A DNA stretch of 64,000 nt from Ailurus styani. Its lineage: Eukaryota; Chordata; Mammalia; Carnivora; Ailuridae. A program made the position numbers and the translations under genes. This document shows, in pieces, positions 36,972 to 49,833 of the stretch. Where the stretch lies: assembly GCA_002007465.1 (NCBI GenBank), contig LNAC01000764.1:558001-622000 (forward strand), read 5' to 3'. Each line of letters starts with the position of its first letter. Position 1 is the stretch's first letter. The notes below the pieces were generated by a model. The model ran no database searches and had not been told where the DNA came from. It saw only the letters and a list, made by a program, of their open reading frames with translations.

Positions 36972-37018
36972 AAAATAAATTTAAGTATGATACCAAGATG
37001 ACTCAGTAAGCTAAAATA

Positions 37019-37300
37019 ACAATGTTTACTGAGCTTTTACTATGTGCCATGCACGTGCTGAGCACATTTTATGTACTGATTTGTTTCCGAATATACTATT
37101 CTTCCTTAAAATCATAGTGCTAATAATAACAATAGCTAATATTCATGGAGCGTTTGCTAATTTCCAAGTACTATTATTAAATCTTTTTGTTTGTAGTATC
37201 TTATGAAATCTTCACAATAATTCTGAGATGCACTGATTACCCCATTTTACAGATGTAGAAACTGAGAAACAAAGAGGTTTAATAATATGCCCCGCATTAC
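37019..37300 (-). mobile_element. Two MIR fragments
   Basis: 37019-37090 carries CTTTTACTATGTGCCATGCACG. 37123-37292 carries AATATTCATGGAGCG, AAATCTTCACAATAATTCTG, CCCCATTTTACAGATG and GAAACTGAGAAACAAAGAGG. Both are reverse-orientation MIR-type relics lying close together. Confidence 0.8.
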
Positions 37301-37394
37301 ATACACCATTAGTCATTTTCCCCTTGGGAATAATTTTCTGGTTCCTGAAGTGGTAGAAAGGTCATCTGGGTCCCCATTAGACACCATGTGAAAG

Positions 37395-37790
37395 GAATTA
37401 TCTATTTGCCTTACTCATTCTCTTTCCCTCCTGAGCACATAGCTAGTTTCCCCAGCATCCTTTGTAGTTAGGAGAGGTCATGTGACTAAGATCTGGCCAA
37501 TGGAAGTGCTAACTGCCAGTCTCATGCCTGGCCCATAAAAATCTGCCATGCAATCCTCCATTCTTTCTCTTCTCTCTGTGAGATAGATACGAATGTCCAC
37601 AACTATGGAAACCTTGTGTCGAAGATAGCAAAACCTCTGTCAGTCTTGGCTCCTTAATGGCTTTATGATGCAGTTATTACCCTCTTCCTAACTGCTACTT
37701 AGTTTGATGTAAACAAGACATAAGATTCTATTGTACTAAGTTACTGAGATTTTAGAAAACACAGCAATTTCAAATTTCCTGATAGTTCTT
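37395..37790 (+). mobile_element. Probable MaLR (MLT1-type) LTR
   Basis: The order GAGAGGTCATGTGACTAAG, ATCTGGCCAATGGAAGTG, CCTGGCCCATAAAAATCTGCC, then the end segment TTCTATTGTACTAAGTTACTGAG fits an old MaLR LTR in plus orientation. Diverged; no internal viral sequence. Confidence 0.6.
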
Positions 37791-40630
37791 TTCATGTGTG
37801 AGAGTGAAGTCACCTTAATGATCCTCCTTGGATATGCAAACTGCAGACTCTAGGCTAGAATAGGGTTTGAGAGTTCAAGTTTTCTGCTTAGTAAAATAAT
37901 GAGGATTTTGCTATTGTAGTAGTTAGCTGAGGGAACTGGAATTCTGGTATAGGAGATATGGGAGAGAGAGGAACTCTTCAACATTGCAGAGTTTTGGGGC
38001 CTTAAAAAAAGCTAATGTCAGTGAGAGTGTCCTTGTGGCAGAGAATGACCAGTGCATTTCTAGGAACAGTGCTACTTACATTAAAATTTAATGTGTTTCT
38101 TGTTCTGTGTTTAGATGGCAATAACTAAATACTTCTCTCTTTCTCTCTTTCTCAGCTGCCACCACCTTTCTTCCCTTTGCCTAACTTTAAGGAAAAATCA
38201 ATTGTCAGCGACCTTATTGGTGTCTTAAAAAGTTGATAGGGCAAGATAAAGCAGAAAACGGCACGTAGCCATGAAAGGTGAGCCCATGAATAGGGATTTG
38301 GAGTGAGATGTGTAACCACAACATCAGGTTTTTTGGACAACCTGGAAATATTATGTCCAACACTGGACCTCTCAAAGTGTTTTGTTCTGAAGGAAAATGG
38401 TTGTCTCAAATTCCAAGAGGACTTGGAGAAAACATAATATGCTAGTATTCCCTAGAAATGGAATTATCTTTGGAAGTAATGGGAAATAAACACATAAAGG
38501 AAATTGACCTGAATGATGTAGATAGAACAGTGGTTCAGGGTTAAGCTGTGAGGTAATCTACTGAATAGAGATCAAAGTAGGCATAGGAATCCTACCATCT
38601 ATATAGCAACTGTCCTATGACTAAGAATCCCATTTATTAGAATCCAGGTTCTTCCAAAGACATAAAACTCACTTTCCAAATGTACTAGAAAAAAACACAG
38701 GTTCAATGGAGGCATCATTTACACTTCGAAGAGAATGTCACCTGGCATATTTCCAGTTCCTTAGTTAGAAGCAAAAGTTATCAGTTTATAAGCCAATCTA
38801 CCTTTCCAGGATCAAGACTTAAATTCTACAGTGAATATATCCTTTACATAATAGACCCAAATAAAAAGGTCTGGCCTTCCCAAGAAAATATTATCATGTC
38901 ATTTACAAGGCAGCTATCAAAACTGTGCCTCGATTCACCAGGTTTCTCTAGGAACTCAGTATTTATTTATGAGCATAATGGATCCTCCTAGAAAAGCATC
39001 AGGCAGGGCCACCTAAACACCACACTTGAAAAATGCACACAATAACAAAAGTCAGAATGCCCTCAATTACATACAGTGACAGCTTCCATATCGCAGAGTT
39101 TTAAAATTGTAGACATGGGAAAAAATATTCTTAGACAAAGATAATATAGTTTGAGAGACGGTACATTTATTCCTTAAAATCAAACACCTTTGATTTAACT
39201 ACTTTTCAAATTTGTTCTTCTTGACAAGGTTGCATTAACACCTTAACCTAAAGCAAACGCATATTTATCCAACATACATTTTATGTGAAAAATTGCTTAC
39301 TCTCTGGATAAACATTCAGGCACACTTTCCCACCCACATTCACAAACTAGACTCATAATCCATTCAAGTGTATCTCACAAATGCTGAAAAGATCGCTCTT
39401 TACCTACCAACAGAAAAAAAGTCAAATATACAATAATAATGGGGATTTTATTGTTCTGGAAAGAATACATTCACAGCATTACAGATTAATTGTTGCTCTC
39501 CTGGATGATCGGGTCAATTTAATAAATTTGAGCATGTCATCTACTAAATTATGAATCACCAAGAAGACCTACTCACCCAGAAATTGTTGTGTTGTTTCAA
39601 CTGCAACTTAAAAAAAAATCATCATCTATCGCATTGAGAAGATTAAATTACCTGTTTTTTAATTTCAGCAAGCAATGGAGTGTATCTACCTGCTAGAGCC
39701 TCTGCCAAGTGACAGACAAAAGGCTGAGGGGAGTGCACTCTGGATGCTATCAATTAAGAAAACGTGGTTCATTAATCTTTACTGTCAATGCTTGAATTCC
39801 GCTCTGAAGGCTCCTATGGTATGCAGTTGGTCACTTATATTATAAACCAAGACCCATCCAGCTAAGTTCACCTTGTAGAAGGATAACTTAAGCTTTTCCT
39901 GGTTAATTGTGAGTCTATTTACAAATAGCTAATAATATGTATAGCTATGAGAAAGAAATATTTTGAAAAGTTCTTGTGTTCATTTAGTCAGTCAGTCAGT
40001 CAGTCAGTCACTCAATAGATAGTTAATTTTGTGCCTGTTATTTGCCAGGAATTCTACACACTGATTAATCAAACTGCATCAAAGAAGAACCAGACATCAT
40101 GGAGTTATTTTTAGAAATTGACCTCCATACACATCCCATGATGGGTCAAACTTAAAAAAAAAAAATTGTGGCTGCTTTCCAGACCCTTAGAAAATGAAAA
40201 TTGCAAGCACATCTTTTTGAGAACTTGCTACAAATCACTTAGAGTTTTAAGAAAAAGCAATGCCATATAAATCGAGGCTGGAACTGAGCTTGCATTATCA
40301 TCACAAGACAATCTTTAATTAAATAGATTTGGCAAAATAAGCTTTATATCAAGTTAGCATTAAAAAAAGAAGAAGTTGGGCTGAGAACACATGGTAATGT
40401 TATTAATCAATTCCAATTTGGCCAAATTTGATATATAATATATTTGAAGATGCATTTATTAGCTTTAGTAGTAGTAATTAAATTATAAAATAATAAATTA
40501 TATTAAAAGATAAGATTTGAAACAAGTTATTTGTGGAAACAATACATTCTGAAAAGCTGGGAACTTGTAGAGGGAGTTGTGATTATTTTTCCACAGAAGA
40601 ACTAACTCCAGCAAACTTTTGGTATTTAAA
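37791..40630. other. Gene-free, repeat-poor stretch
   Basis: About 2.8 kb of AT-rich unique-looking DNA. The frame at 38152-38409 (-) has no recognisable motif. An AGTC tetranucleotide repeat lies at 39985-40010. Confidence 0.45.
39985..40010. repeat. (AGTC)n microsatellite
   Basis: About six perfect tetranucleotide units. Short but uninterrupted. Confidence 0.9.
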
Positions 40631-41123
40631 TGGCAACTTTTGTTGGTTAAGGTTCAACCAGAAGCATACAAGCCAAAAGTAACCTAAGGGAATTTAACTC
40701 AGGGAATTGGTTTCACGGGTGGTAGGAAAGTCAAAAAGCCAAGTAAGAAAACAGTGAGGCAACCTAGGAATTACCGAAGGCAAAAAAACAACAAAAGGAC
40801 ACAGAGAAAAAGTAGTGTCACCAGAGCCCAGCGACCGAAGTTACGTGGAGAAAGTTGTGCCCTCAGCAGGCTTCTCTGGTGCGAGATAATAACACAGAGA
40901 TGGTGCCAAGGCAGAGAGGGAAGAGGAAGGAAATCCTGTGACTTCTCCTTCTTCCCATCTTTCCTCTAACTCTTGGCAGTGCCTGCCACCATCCAAACAC
41001 AGGTGGCAAGCAGACATGAGAGGCTGAGAGAGGCATTCTGCAGGGGGCTGCTCCCCTGTGACACGGGGCATAGCAGGGGAAGAACAAGAAGGGATGCCAA
41101 TTCAACAGGCCCAGAACCACCAC
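40631..41123. repeat. Possible old LTR-like repeat, unclassified
   Basis: TTGGTTAAGGTTCAACCAGAAG at the left and GGGAATTGGTTTCACGG nearby recall a medium-reiteration mammalian repeat. The right part is GC-richer with overlapping open frames on both strands that have no recognisable motif. Ends and family are not determined. Confidence 0.3.
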
Positions 41124-42044
41124 AGTGCCTCAATCTATACTGAGGGATTTGTCAAGGTCAGACGCTCTCACATTCTGTAACTCAGGAGTCACAGGAAATT
41201 CAAGATCAACTCAAAGCATCAGTTAACTCCTACATACCCCAAATTCCTTTAGACTTAACATTGCAAGACTTCCATTGACTCTTGTAGCACAGGGTGAGAA
41301 AACCTTCTTCACATATTATTTTTGCAAATTATGTCTGAATATCCATTAGCAGAAGAAGGTAACTTTTAAAGGCCTTGTTTTCTTGGGTATCTTTAGTAGC
41401 ATTGAAATTGCTCCAGCTGACACCTTTTCAAGGTCCTGGAACATTCTCCAGTGTTTAGCTAGGTCTTTTTATTCTACAGACAGGATCCCTGGGTTCCACA
41501 CTTACTGTTTTTCAGTAAGGAAGAGAAGTTTGCTCACAAGTATTAGTTATCTAAAACTTTCTAACATCTTATTACGGAAAGCAAAACTTAATAGTGAATT
41601 AGTCTAGCTGTAGGAGATAGAAGTGTCTATTTGTTAAAAATGAGTTAAAAACATTCAAATTTTTAAAGTTTTACACTTTAAAAGTATATAGCTGCTTTAT
41701 AAATCCATATAACACTATTACAAGGCTTGTGACTACATTTATTCAAGACTACCTGCCCTAAAGGGTACACTAAGGGATACACATGTGGCTGTTATTTGGG
41801 AAAAAGATTCTCTGGACAAAAAATTATCTTTGTTGTATCATTTGATATATGGATAACCACATCTTAATCACCAAGAAAAGGTCATAGTATTTAGTATATA
41901 TAAGACATATTTAACAATGCACTTTTTTGTTTGTTTTTGCAGAATACTTGGAACCATATTTTAGAAAATAGGAGCCAAAGAAAAAAGAAATAAATGACAT
42001 ATACTCAGGAAACAGAATAGCATAATGTAGGCAATGTAGTATGG

Positions 42045-42130
42045 ACCAAATTCTCCTGACCATAAAAGTCACCTAGGAACTTTTTAAAAATATAGATTCC
42101 CGTGAGAATATGGTAAACTGCACTTTAAAC
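42045..42130 (+). mobile_element. MER5-like relic
   Basis: AAAGTCACCTAGGAACTTTT, then AAATATAGATTCCC resemble the core of a MER5 (non-autonomous hAT) element. Very short and uncertain. Confidence 0.4.
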
Positions 42131-42184
42131 CAATGCCCCAGGCCAGTTTGCCAGTGTAAAGATGGGCTTGGGGTTTGAAGGCGG

Positions 42185-42590
42185 GTTAACAGGGTCTGCA
42201 TCTTGGCTCTGCCACTTTCTAGCTATGCGAACTTGCACAGGTTTCTTTAGTTCTTGGGCCTTGGTTTTTCATTCTTAATGTGGGGCTAACAGTAGGTCCT
42301 ATTTAATAAGGTTGTTGTGGGACGCCTGGGTGGCTCAGTCGGTTAGGCACCCAACTCTTGATTTCAGCTCAGGTCATGATCTCAGGGTCTCTGCACTGAG
42401 TGTGGAGCCTGCTCGGGACTCTCTCTCTCCCCTCCCTCTGCTCCCCGCCACCCCCGCTCACACATGCCCGCACTCTCTCTCTCTCTAAACTAGTAGTAAT
42501 AATAATAATAACGGGAAGGTAAAACGGATATACAGCCTTTAGCAATAGTGTCTGGCAAATATTATCTGCTACATAAATGTTATTTATGTT
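42185..42590 (+). mobile_element. MIR split by a SINEC
   Basis: 42185-42318 carries TTGGCTCTGCCACTTTCTAG, CTATGCGAACTTGC and TAATAAGGTTGTTGTGGGA. 42508-42590 continues with TTTAGCAATAGTGTCTGG and CTACATAAATGTTATTTATG. Between them lies the SINEC of 42319-42507. Both MIR halves are in direct orientation. Confidence 0.85.
42319..42507 (+). mobile_element. SINEC (Can-SINE) inside a MIR
   Basis: Head GGACGCCTGGGTGGCTCAG, the CGGTTAGGCACCCAACTCTTG variant of older copies, GGTCATGATCTCAGGG, CT zone and an AAACTAGTAGTAATAATAATAATA tail in place of the AAATAAATAAA one. The tail is therefore unusual. No clear TSD. Confidence 0.92.
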
Positions 42591-43123
42591 ATAATTTTAA
42601 GATAGACCTGTGCTTTTTCTTCTCAATCTGGAAACATACATTTACCTAACTGACATTTTTCCCAGGAATCTCTGCTCACATCCTTAGCCTCTTGCCTCCT
42701 GTCCAATCTGCTTTTACATTGTTATAATTGGTCATATTGTATCTGCAATGCATATGTTAAAGTTAAAATTTTCAGGAGCACCATTTGCTATAAAATAGTA
42801 TAAAATAACACCTGTAAGGATTCTTTACTGCTCTTCCTTAGCCTTCTGCACCTCCCCGGAACTTTATAGAGACATTATGTAGCCTTTGTCAGTGTGACTG
42901 AGAGGAAATGGGAAGGGCCAGGGCCGCCACAGTATGAAATGTGCCCATAGATACACGCACTGGCAAAACCGCAGGCGCCACTTAAGAAAGGCGGCCTCCT
43001 TTCAGGGATCCTATTATCCTTCCTAGGAATGTCTGAAGAAATATGAAGCTTATGGTGAAAGAAATTGGTAAAGGACCCATGGGCAGTTTGTTCTCTAACT
43101 TAATCAGTGTCTGTGTCCTATGA

Positions 43124-43250
43124 CTGTGTTTCTCTAACTTGACTGTTCATTATAATTACTTGGGCGGCTTTTAAAGCTCCTGAGGCCCACACCAAAGATT
43201 CAATCAGAATCTCTGGGAGGGTTTCAATTTCCCCTGGTAATTCCAGTGGG
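43124..43250 (+). mobile_element. MER5A-type DNA transposon relic
   Basis: GTGTTTCTCTAACTTGACTG, AATTACTTGGGCGGCTTTTAAAGC, GATTCAATCAGAATCTCTGGG and CCCTGGTAATTCCAG match the order of the MER5 family (hAT-related, non-autonomous). Confidence 0.75.
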
Positions 43251-43696
43251 TAGACAGGAGTTGGGAATGGGTGTTGTGGGACAACAGCTCTGCTGGGTGT
43301 CCTGTCTGCTAGGGCTCTAGCTCTCATTGGATTCTAGTAACCCTTCCTTCTCCCTCCCCATCAGGCTCAGGGGATGGTTACAGCTTCCACCGGCTGTGAG
43401 GCTCTGAGTGACTCCCCTTCTGTGTCCATTTCCTCAACCCTGCCTATACTTCTTCACCCCTCTGGTCAAATTCTTTCTTTAAACCATCTGGGTAAATTTT
43501 ACTTCCCCCAACAACCCTTTGTTATGCTCCTTCCTTCTTTGCCTAAGAGAATGGAAAGAGTGAACTGGTGAACTGATAAGTATGAGATAAGCAAATAAAC
43601 TCAAAACAAAACAATACATCTAGATTGGGCCTTGGTTAGAGATGGAGACAATCTAATCCAGCCTTCAGGTAGCCAAAAGACAAGCCTGAGGAAAGA

Positions 43697-43698
<2 letters not shown>

Positions 43699-43725
<27 letters not shown>
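43699..43725 (+). repeat. Poly(A) tract
   Basis: An A run of 27 with no recognisable element body upstream. It may be an orphan retrotransposon tail. Confidence 0.85.
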
Positions 43726-43731
<6 letters not shown>

Positions 43732-44548
43732 AGTGACATTCATTTTAGAGGGTGGTGGAGTAGCTTTTGTGGCTTGCTGCTTAACCAGGGGCTGTAAATT
43801 CATCTTTGGGCACTAGTCACAGCAGTGGCTTAGGCCTTGTGGTCACAGGCCTGGAAGAGCATCTCAGCGGGGACCCCCACCTGGATTCCGCTGCCCTCTT
43901 TTCATGTGAAAGGATTGCTTACCTTCCTACTTTGTCCTGCTGCTTTGAGAAGACTTGCTGAAAAGCATCAAAGGGAACAGTGAGAACTGGAGGGCAGAAG
44001 CACAAGTCCCAATTAGGCAAAGAGAGACACAGAATGGTCTCAGATCACAGAGAGCAGGTTTCCAACAGGGAAACATGGATGGAGTGCAGCACTACTATCT
44101 GCACTCAGGCCCAGAAAAAGTTCTCCCTCTAACCATGCTTTTTACTAATTCTCCCACCTTGCCCAGAAACAAAGAGATGAGGAGTGAAGATAAGGATAGA
44201 ATTATTACAGGGACTATATGGCTTATAAATTTTTTTTTTAAAAAAAGCACTAATGTAGTCTCTTGCATAAATTCTTTTGCATGATTTTTTACCCTTTCCT
44301 CCTAGAAGTTAAAAGCACTTATGACACCAGGTCCTGCGTTTGACAAAGATTGAAAAGATGTCCTTTTCAATTTATCTGAGAGCATGTTCAGAAATGGACC
44401 AGTAATCTGTACAATTTAGGAGGCAATCAGCCAATATATTAGATTTTTTTAGGTTCTATCACATGTTCTCCTTACTGCAATGTTCTTTGTTTTTTTTTTT
44501 TTTTCAGGAACTTATATAGCTTTAATGTTTGCTCTTCAAAAATCTGAA

Positions 44549-44573
44549 ATACACACACACACACACACACACA
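44549..44573. repeat. (CA)n microsatellite
   Basis: About twelve CA units beside a short TGTGTGTAT, giving a CA...TG inverted arrangement. A T run lies at 44490-44505. Confidence 0.95.
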
Positions 44574-44639
44574 CTTATGTGTGTATTTATGTAACATACA
44601 CTTTACTATATGGTCTGTAGAACTATTGCTCTGCGTTTG

Positions 44640-46409
44640 TCTCTGACCTGCTGGCTGACATTGGACAAGCCTTATCTCCTTATCTATAAAATGAGGATGC
44701 TGAAGAGTCACCTCTAAAGACTCCTTTCTTAATTTAACATTCTACCAATATTTTCTTTCTATTTAGTACTTTAGAAAACTAAGGATGACTTTTACTGCAA
44801 ACCTCAGACTGTCATCAAGATGTAATGTAGATCAGCGCCATAGATAATAGAGAGCTAACAAGTTGAGATCATGCATTGGAAAAATAGAAGACACTGGCAT
44901 TTTCCAAATGGAATTATAAATGAAAGAAAAACTGTAGGCCACGAAAAAAAAATAACAACAACATCAGCAATAAAACTATCCAAGATTTAGAAAAGAAAAA
45001 ACTCTAAGTTCTGGAATATTCACTTAGATGAATATTCTATAATTTGGATCCAGAGTGAATTTTTCTTTTTCTTTTTTTTTTTTTTTTTTTTACTACCACA
45101 GAGTATTGAAACTTTTGCAACATCTCAGGTCCTCCTCCAAGGTGGTAGTCAGGGAAAATTCTCCTAAATTTCCCAAGAAACTCTGCTGGCCAAGGACCAG
45201 TAGGTCATAGTCACCTTGTCCCACCCTTGGTCAGAACTTCACTCAGATCCCTGCTCTGGCTTAACCATGTTTCCCAGCTGTACCCTTTGGGCAAACTTAG
45301 CACCTCGTTGCATGTGCCAAATCTCTAGGTAACATGTAAAAGTAACAAAAATGTATCATGTGACTCTCTTTCTAACAAATACCCTCCAAGTGAGGCTATT
45401 ATATAAAACATTTCCCTATTGATTAAATAACTTCACAGAGGTACTGATTGTTACTTATTAATATTTAAATTTTATTGACCTTCTATGAAAATTCTTTGAA
45501 ATTAGTACTTAATTGTCTAACTGCTTCCTTTTCTCTAAATTAAAACTTTCACTTTATATGTTAATTACCTATTAACTTTGTGGCTTTTAATTCAGAGCTT
45601 TCTAAACCAGGACTATTTATAACTTGTGGTATTACATCTGAGCATGTGTGTGCTAAGGCAGTATTCCATTGCCACACCTCAGTACATATTCCACTATAGA
45701 AATTTCCTGATACATTGCCAAAAACAAACAAACAACAACAAAAAATGTGCTTTAGGAGCTGATGGACACCAGTGTTGGGTTGCTTTAAAATGAAGATCAT
45801 ATCCTTGTATACATCGATCCAACTCTAACAGGCAACTACCGAGCTTCAACCTGCTCAGCTCTGTTAGATGAGCCTGTGAGTGCCAGAAGGAGCTTTTGGG
45901 GAGGCTTCATGAGGGACAGGAGATATAAATATGAGCATTTTAGACAAGAAAGTGCATGTGCAGAATTTGGAATCAGGAATGAAACTAGCCTGTGTGGAAG
46001 ACAGTGAGATAACCAGCCTTGCAGAATAAAGACACAGACCTATTATTGGTGAGTAAAATGTCAGAATGAGCATAGATGCTCACCTGAATGAACCTTGAGA
46101 GAAGTAATGAGATCTGGAGAACACTCTCTGCAGGAGAAATCTGTCTACATTTTGTTCATGCTGGACCAGAGAGGGTGAGACTCTGAAATTAATATTTTAT
46201 CAACTGGCTTTATAGGGAAAACCAAGCTGAGATAAAGAATATAACACTATGTAACATGAAGAGATAAAACTGAAATAATGGAAATAATAGAAAAACACAC
46301 CACATTTGAGAGGTCTTGTTATTTAAATATCATTACCGGTACAATTATGGTGGTGATGGTGGTGGCAACTGTCCCAAGTCAACTGTCTTCATTTAGCTGT
46401 CTGGGACCT
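44640..46409. other. Gene-free stretch
   Basis: 44645-44735 may be a decayed direct MIR (TTGGACAAGCCTTATC, TATAAAATGAGGATG). 45865-46070 may be a reversed L2 relic (GGGGAGGCTTCATGAGG). Otherwise AT-rich unique-looking DNA with a T run at about 45067-45091. No gene recognised. Confidence 0.4.
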
Positions 46410-46572
46410 TGTGCTTCAAGTGTGGTCCTCACACAACAGCCTGGACACCACTAGAAGCTTATTAGATGAAGAATCTCAGGCTTTGCCCCAGACCTACTGA
46501 ATCAGAACCCATATTTTTGCAAAATCACTGGGTTATTCATGTCCACATTAAAGGTTGAGAAGCACTGGTTTA
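46410..46572 (+). mobile_element. MER5A-type DNA transposon relic
   Basis: TTCAAGTGTGGTCCTCACAC, CCCCAGACCTACTGAATCAG, CAAAATCACTGGG, TTGAGAAGCACTGG in order: a near-complete MER5A in plus orientation, about 160 bp, the usual length of the family. Confidence 0.9.
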
Positions 46573-49030
46573 ATGGAGACATAAATCAAATTTAGGAAAA
46601 TAGCTTGTCAATCTAAATTGCTATTTAACAAGTGGAGTGCCTAGCTTTTCACACTTTTATTTTATGATTTTAATAAAATAGAAAGATATAAAACAACCCA
46701 ATTTTTACTGTAGGTACAAATTCAACAGGACGCATTTTGTTTATTGAGAATTCTACCTAATAGTATAGACAGCTTTTACAACTCTGTTTCCCTCTTCCTC
46801 CCCCTTTTCTGAATGCTGTCCTCTGTTTTACTAAACCTTTATCCAAGTCAAGTGTAGGTATATCTTACAATGTCTAGACTTTCTGCCAAATCTTACCAAG
46901 TCAAATCAGATAATTAAGCTCTATTGAATCTTGTGCATATTTATTTTAATTAAATTCTATTTAACTGCCACCAGACAGCCTTACTAGGGAAAAATCCAAA
47001 TTAAATTTGATCAAAGGCGACTTGATTAGGTTGCTGGATTTGTGTACATAGAGGGGGTAAGAGGCATTGAAAAGGAGGGAAGCCTAAGCATCTTTAATGA
47101 AACTAAGTATGTTTAATGCAATAAAACAGATCTTGGTAAATTTAACAGAAAACCATATAAAGAACAATGAGATCTTTATACCTACTATGAAATCTTTCTT
47201 AAGTAATAAATTTCATTTTAAGGCTTAGAAATAACATTTGAAAATGTTAAAGATGCTCTGTACAAGGCTCTTACTTGGACATACTATATTTTTTATTTAC
47301 ATAGTATCTGTCAAGATTACTTAATATTTTAGATGACCACAGCTAATCTAGTCAGCAGACTAGAAAGAACATACCATAAAAGATAACATCTTAAAAAATG
47401 TTTTCATGTTCTTACAGAGGAATTTAGTTTCCTTTCAAGCTAACAAGGATAAATTAAAGCTTGTAATAGATACAAAGATATTAACATAATAGTCTTACAA
47501 TAAGCCACTGTATGCCACTCAAATCAAGAGATAAGATTTGAGTTGTGCCTTATTTAGAAATTTTGTTAAGATCAATAAAAATCTGAATTCTTCCTCAACT
47601 GACTCATTGCATCTAAATACGAAGGGTTATAGTGTTTCATTGGACAATTGAATATAATGCTGTTTGGAAAGATTCAGTAAAAATTATGATGCTATTAGAT
47701 CCAAGAAGAATTTACCATGAAACAATGGAGCTTAAACTTCAAAAGCCTCATTTGCATGGCCCCTGATAAGGCCTTGGATGGGGTCTTAGCAATGTGTTCA
47801 CATGGTCATATATGTATATTTTTTTTGATTAGCAAAAATAAGAAACAGCAATGGTAAGAAGGTAGATAATAAGGATAGTCAGTTTCAAAGGTATTTAAGA
47901 TTAGTCCCTGCACAAGACAATCTGAAATGCCCTAAAATCTTGCAGCTATCTATAAAAGAGGCCTGAAGAAGTATTCTCAAGTTTGACCACAATTCTAACA
48001 ATGTGCATGACGTTATCAATGAAGAGTTAAAATGGAGGAGAGCTTTTCTCGACCATTAATATTTTCTTTTAAATTCCATCAACTTAGAATGAATTTAAAT
48101 AAAAATTCCATACTGATTTTATATTTGTAAATTTTATTTCTCTCAAAGAGGCCTCACCCCAGATGCTGTGTAAGTTTCAGTCCCCACAAATCCTGGATTT
48201 AGCCCTGTATTAGATACAGATGTTTCCTGTTGAGGAACAAACTTAAGTTTTTAAAAATAACCTCTGTAGTGGAAAATATAATCTATTTCACCTCCACTGC
48301 ATCAAGAGAGAGCATTTGCTTAAATACTAAGTACTAAGCCCAAACTGTGGCACAGTATTTAAACTTAAGATGTTTTAAAATAAAAGAAGGTAGCCAATCC
48401 AGCCACACACAGTAAGACATTCCATTGTTAAGTACAGGTCTACCAATATTCAGTAAATCACAGATTAAGGGCAACAATGCAGTGATATTAACTATTATCA
48501 CAGGATATATAATTAACAAGTCTCCCAGATCTCCATTTTTTTTTAAATAAACCAAATTCAAAAACTGGTATTCAGTAGCAACCCATCATTGCCTTTCTCA
48601 TAGCAATTTCTGATTTTTCTAATTATGGAACAGGCTGTTCTTTTTATGTAAAGGGTAATCCTACTTATCTGACCACAGCTTTCTCCTAGTGAAGACAGGT
48701 TTCCTGAAAAGCCATCTACATTCTCTGATTGGTGCCTCCCTGCCCTCAAAGACAAAAGTCAGGGTGATGATGAGGGTTAAAATGTCCTTCTGGGGTCATG
48801 GAGTAGATTAAAACCAAATGCCCTGCAGAAGTATTAAGCCCCTAATTCTGACCTCATTACTCCAGAATTCCAACCAAATGAACAAACTGCTCACCTGGCT
48901 CAAGAAACATAACTGAAATGCACTCCAATGGCTAAGTAAGTGAGGTCCATTCAAATTATAGTTATGCTGCATGGTTCCTTTTACATTCTTCTCATTACCT
49001 ACTAAGTCCTCATCATTTCTCCCACTTCTA
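46573..49030. other. Gene-free, repeat-poor stretch
   Basis: AT-rich unique-looking DNA, about 2.4 kb. GATCAAAGG occurs again near 47009 (a TCF/LEF-like core). Frames at 48334-48561 and 48558-48755 (-) have no recognisable motif. Confidence 0.4.

Positions 49031-49066
<36 letters not shown>
49031..49066. repeat. (CA)n microsatellite
   Basis: About seventeen CA units, uninterrupted. Confidence 0.97.
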
Positions 49067-49236
49067 GATCATCTGTCTACCTTGCTCCTTAGAGATGTCT
49101 AATAAAATGTTATAAGCATATAACTTGGCTACCACCATAGTGCTTTCAAACACTCACTTCTCAGATGCTCTCCTCATGCAAGCTGTGGAAATTCCATGAA
49201 TAGATCATACTCATTCCTGAAGGTATTTAGTGATTA

Positions 49237-49339
49237 GAAGGAAAAGGAGAAGAAGAAGGAGGAGGGGGGAGGGGAGGAAGGGAGAGAAGGATGGAAGAAA
49301 AAGGAAAAGAGAAAGGGAAGGAAAAGGAAAGGAAAGAAG
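49237..49339 (+). repeat. Purine-only (GA/GGA)-rich tract
   Basis: About 100 bases almost wholly A and G on the plus strand, with GGAGGGG and AAAAGG blocks and few pyrimidine interruptions. The open frames on both strands here (49230-49460 and 49211-49498) are low-complexity artefacts. Confidence 0.9.
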
Positions 49340-49756
49340 TATTGCTAGAAAACTGAAACCAAAATGTGACCTAAGACACAGATCACAACAGCATATAATT
49401 ACTGGCCTCTCCATTTCTCTTAATTGCTTTCCTTCATGGTTCCCCACCTCCTTGCTCTGACTCTCTATACAGCTCTGTCTTTGGTCTCCAAACTCCACCC
49501 TATTTTTAAAATGTCTATGAAAAATCGCAATTTAGACAGGCAGATGCTTCCACTGAGCCAGAAAAGCACTTCCAGTCAACTAGACCAGAACTTGAAAGGC
49601 ACCTAAGTACCCAACTCTTTTCCACCCCAGAATTTGTTCACTAACAAAAATGAGTTTTACCTGCCTTCTCCAACCCCACTGCCTCTGGCCAAATTCAGGC
49701 CAAAATTTCCTACCCAAAACTATTGTTTTATATCCCAAACTGGTCTCTCGGCCCAA

Positions 49757-49766
49757 CATACACACA

Positions 49767-49823
<57 letters not shown>

Positions 49824-49833
49824 ACACACACAC
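49757..49833. repeat. Long imperfect (CA)n microsatellite
   Basis: CA tract of over 30 units with a CGCG interruption near 49768 and a CAGAGA interruption near 49819. The overlapping open frames that read HTHTHT are artefacts of it. Confidence 0.97.

Noticed and set aside
39985..40010. CRISPR-like repetition
   Set aside because: A simple tetranucleotide run with no spacers; CRISPR is not expected in animal DNA.
40841..41123. Overlapping open frames on both strands at 40754-41123
   Set aside because: They lie in a likely old repeat with GC-richer text and show no domain; open frames on both strands at once suggest composition, not coding.
49230..49498. Arginine/glycine-rich frame and its leucine/serine-rich counterpart on the other strand
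   Set aside because: Both come from the purine-rich tract.
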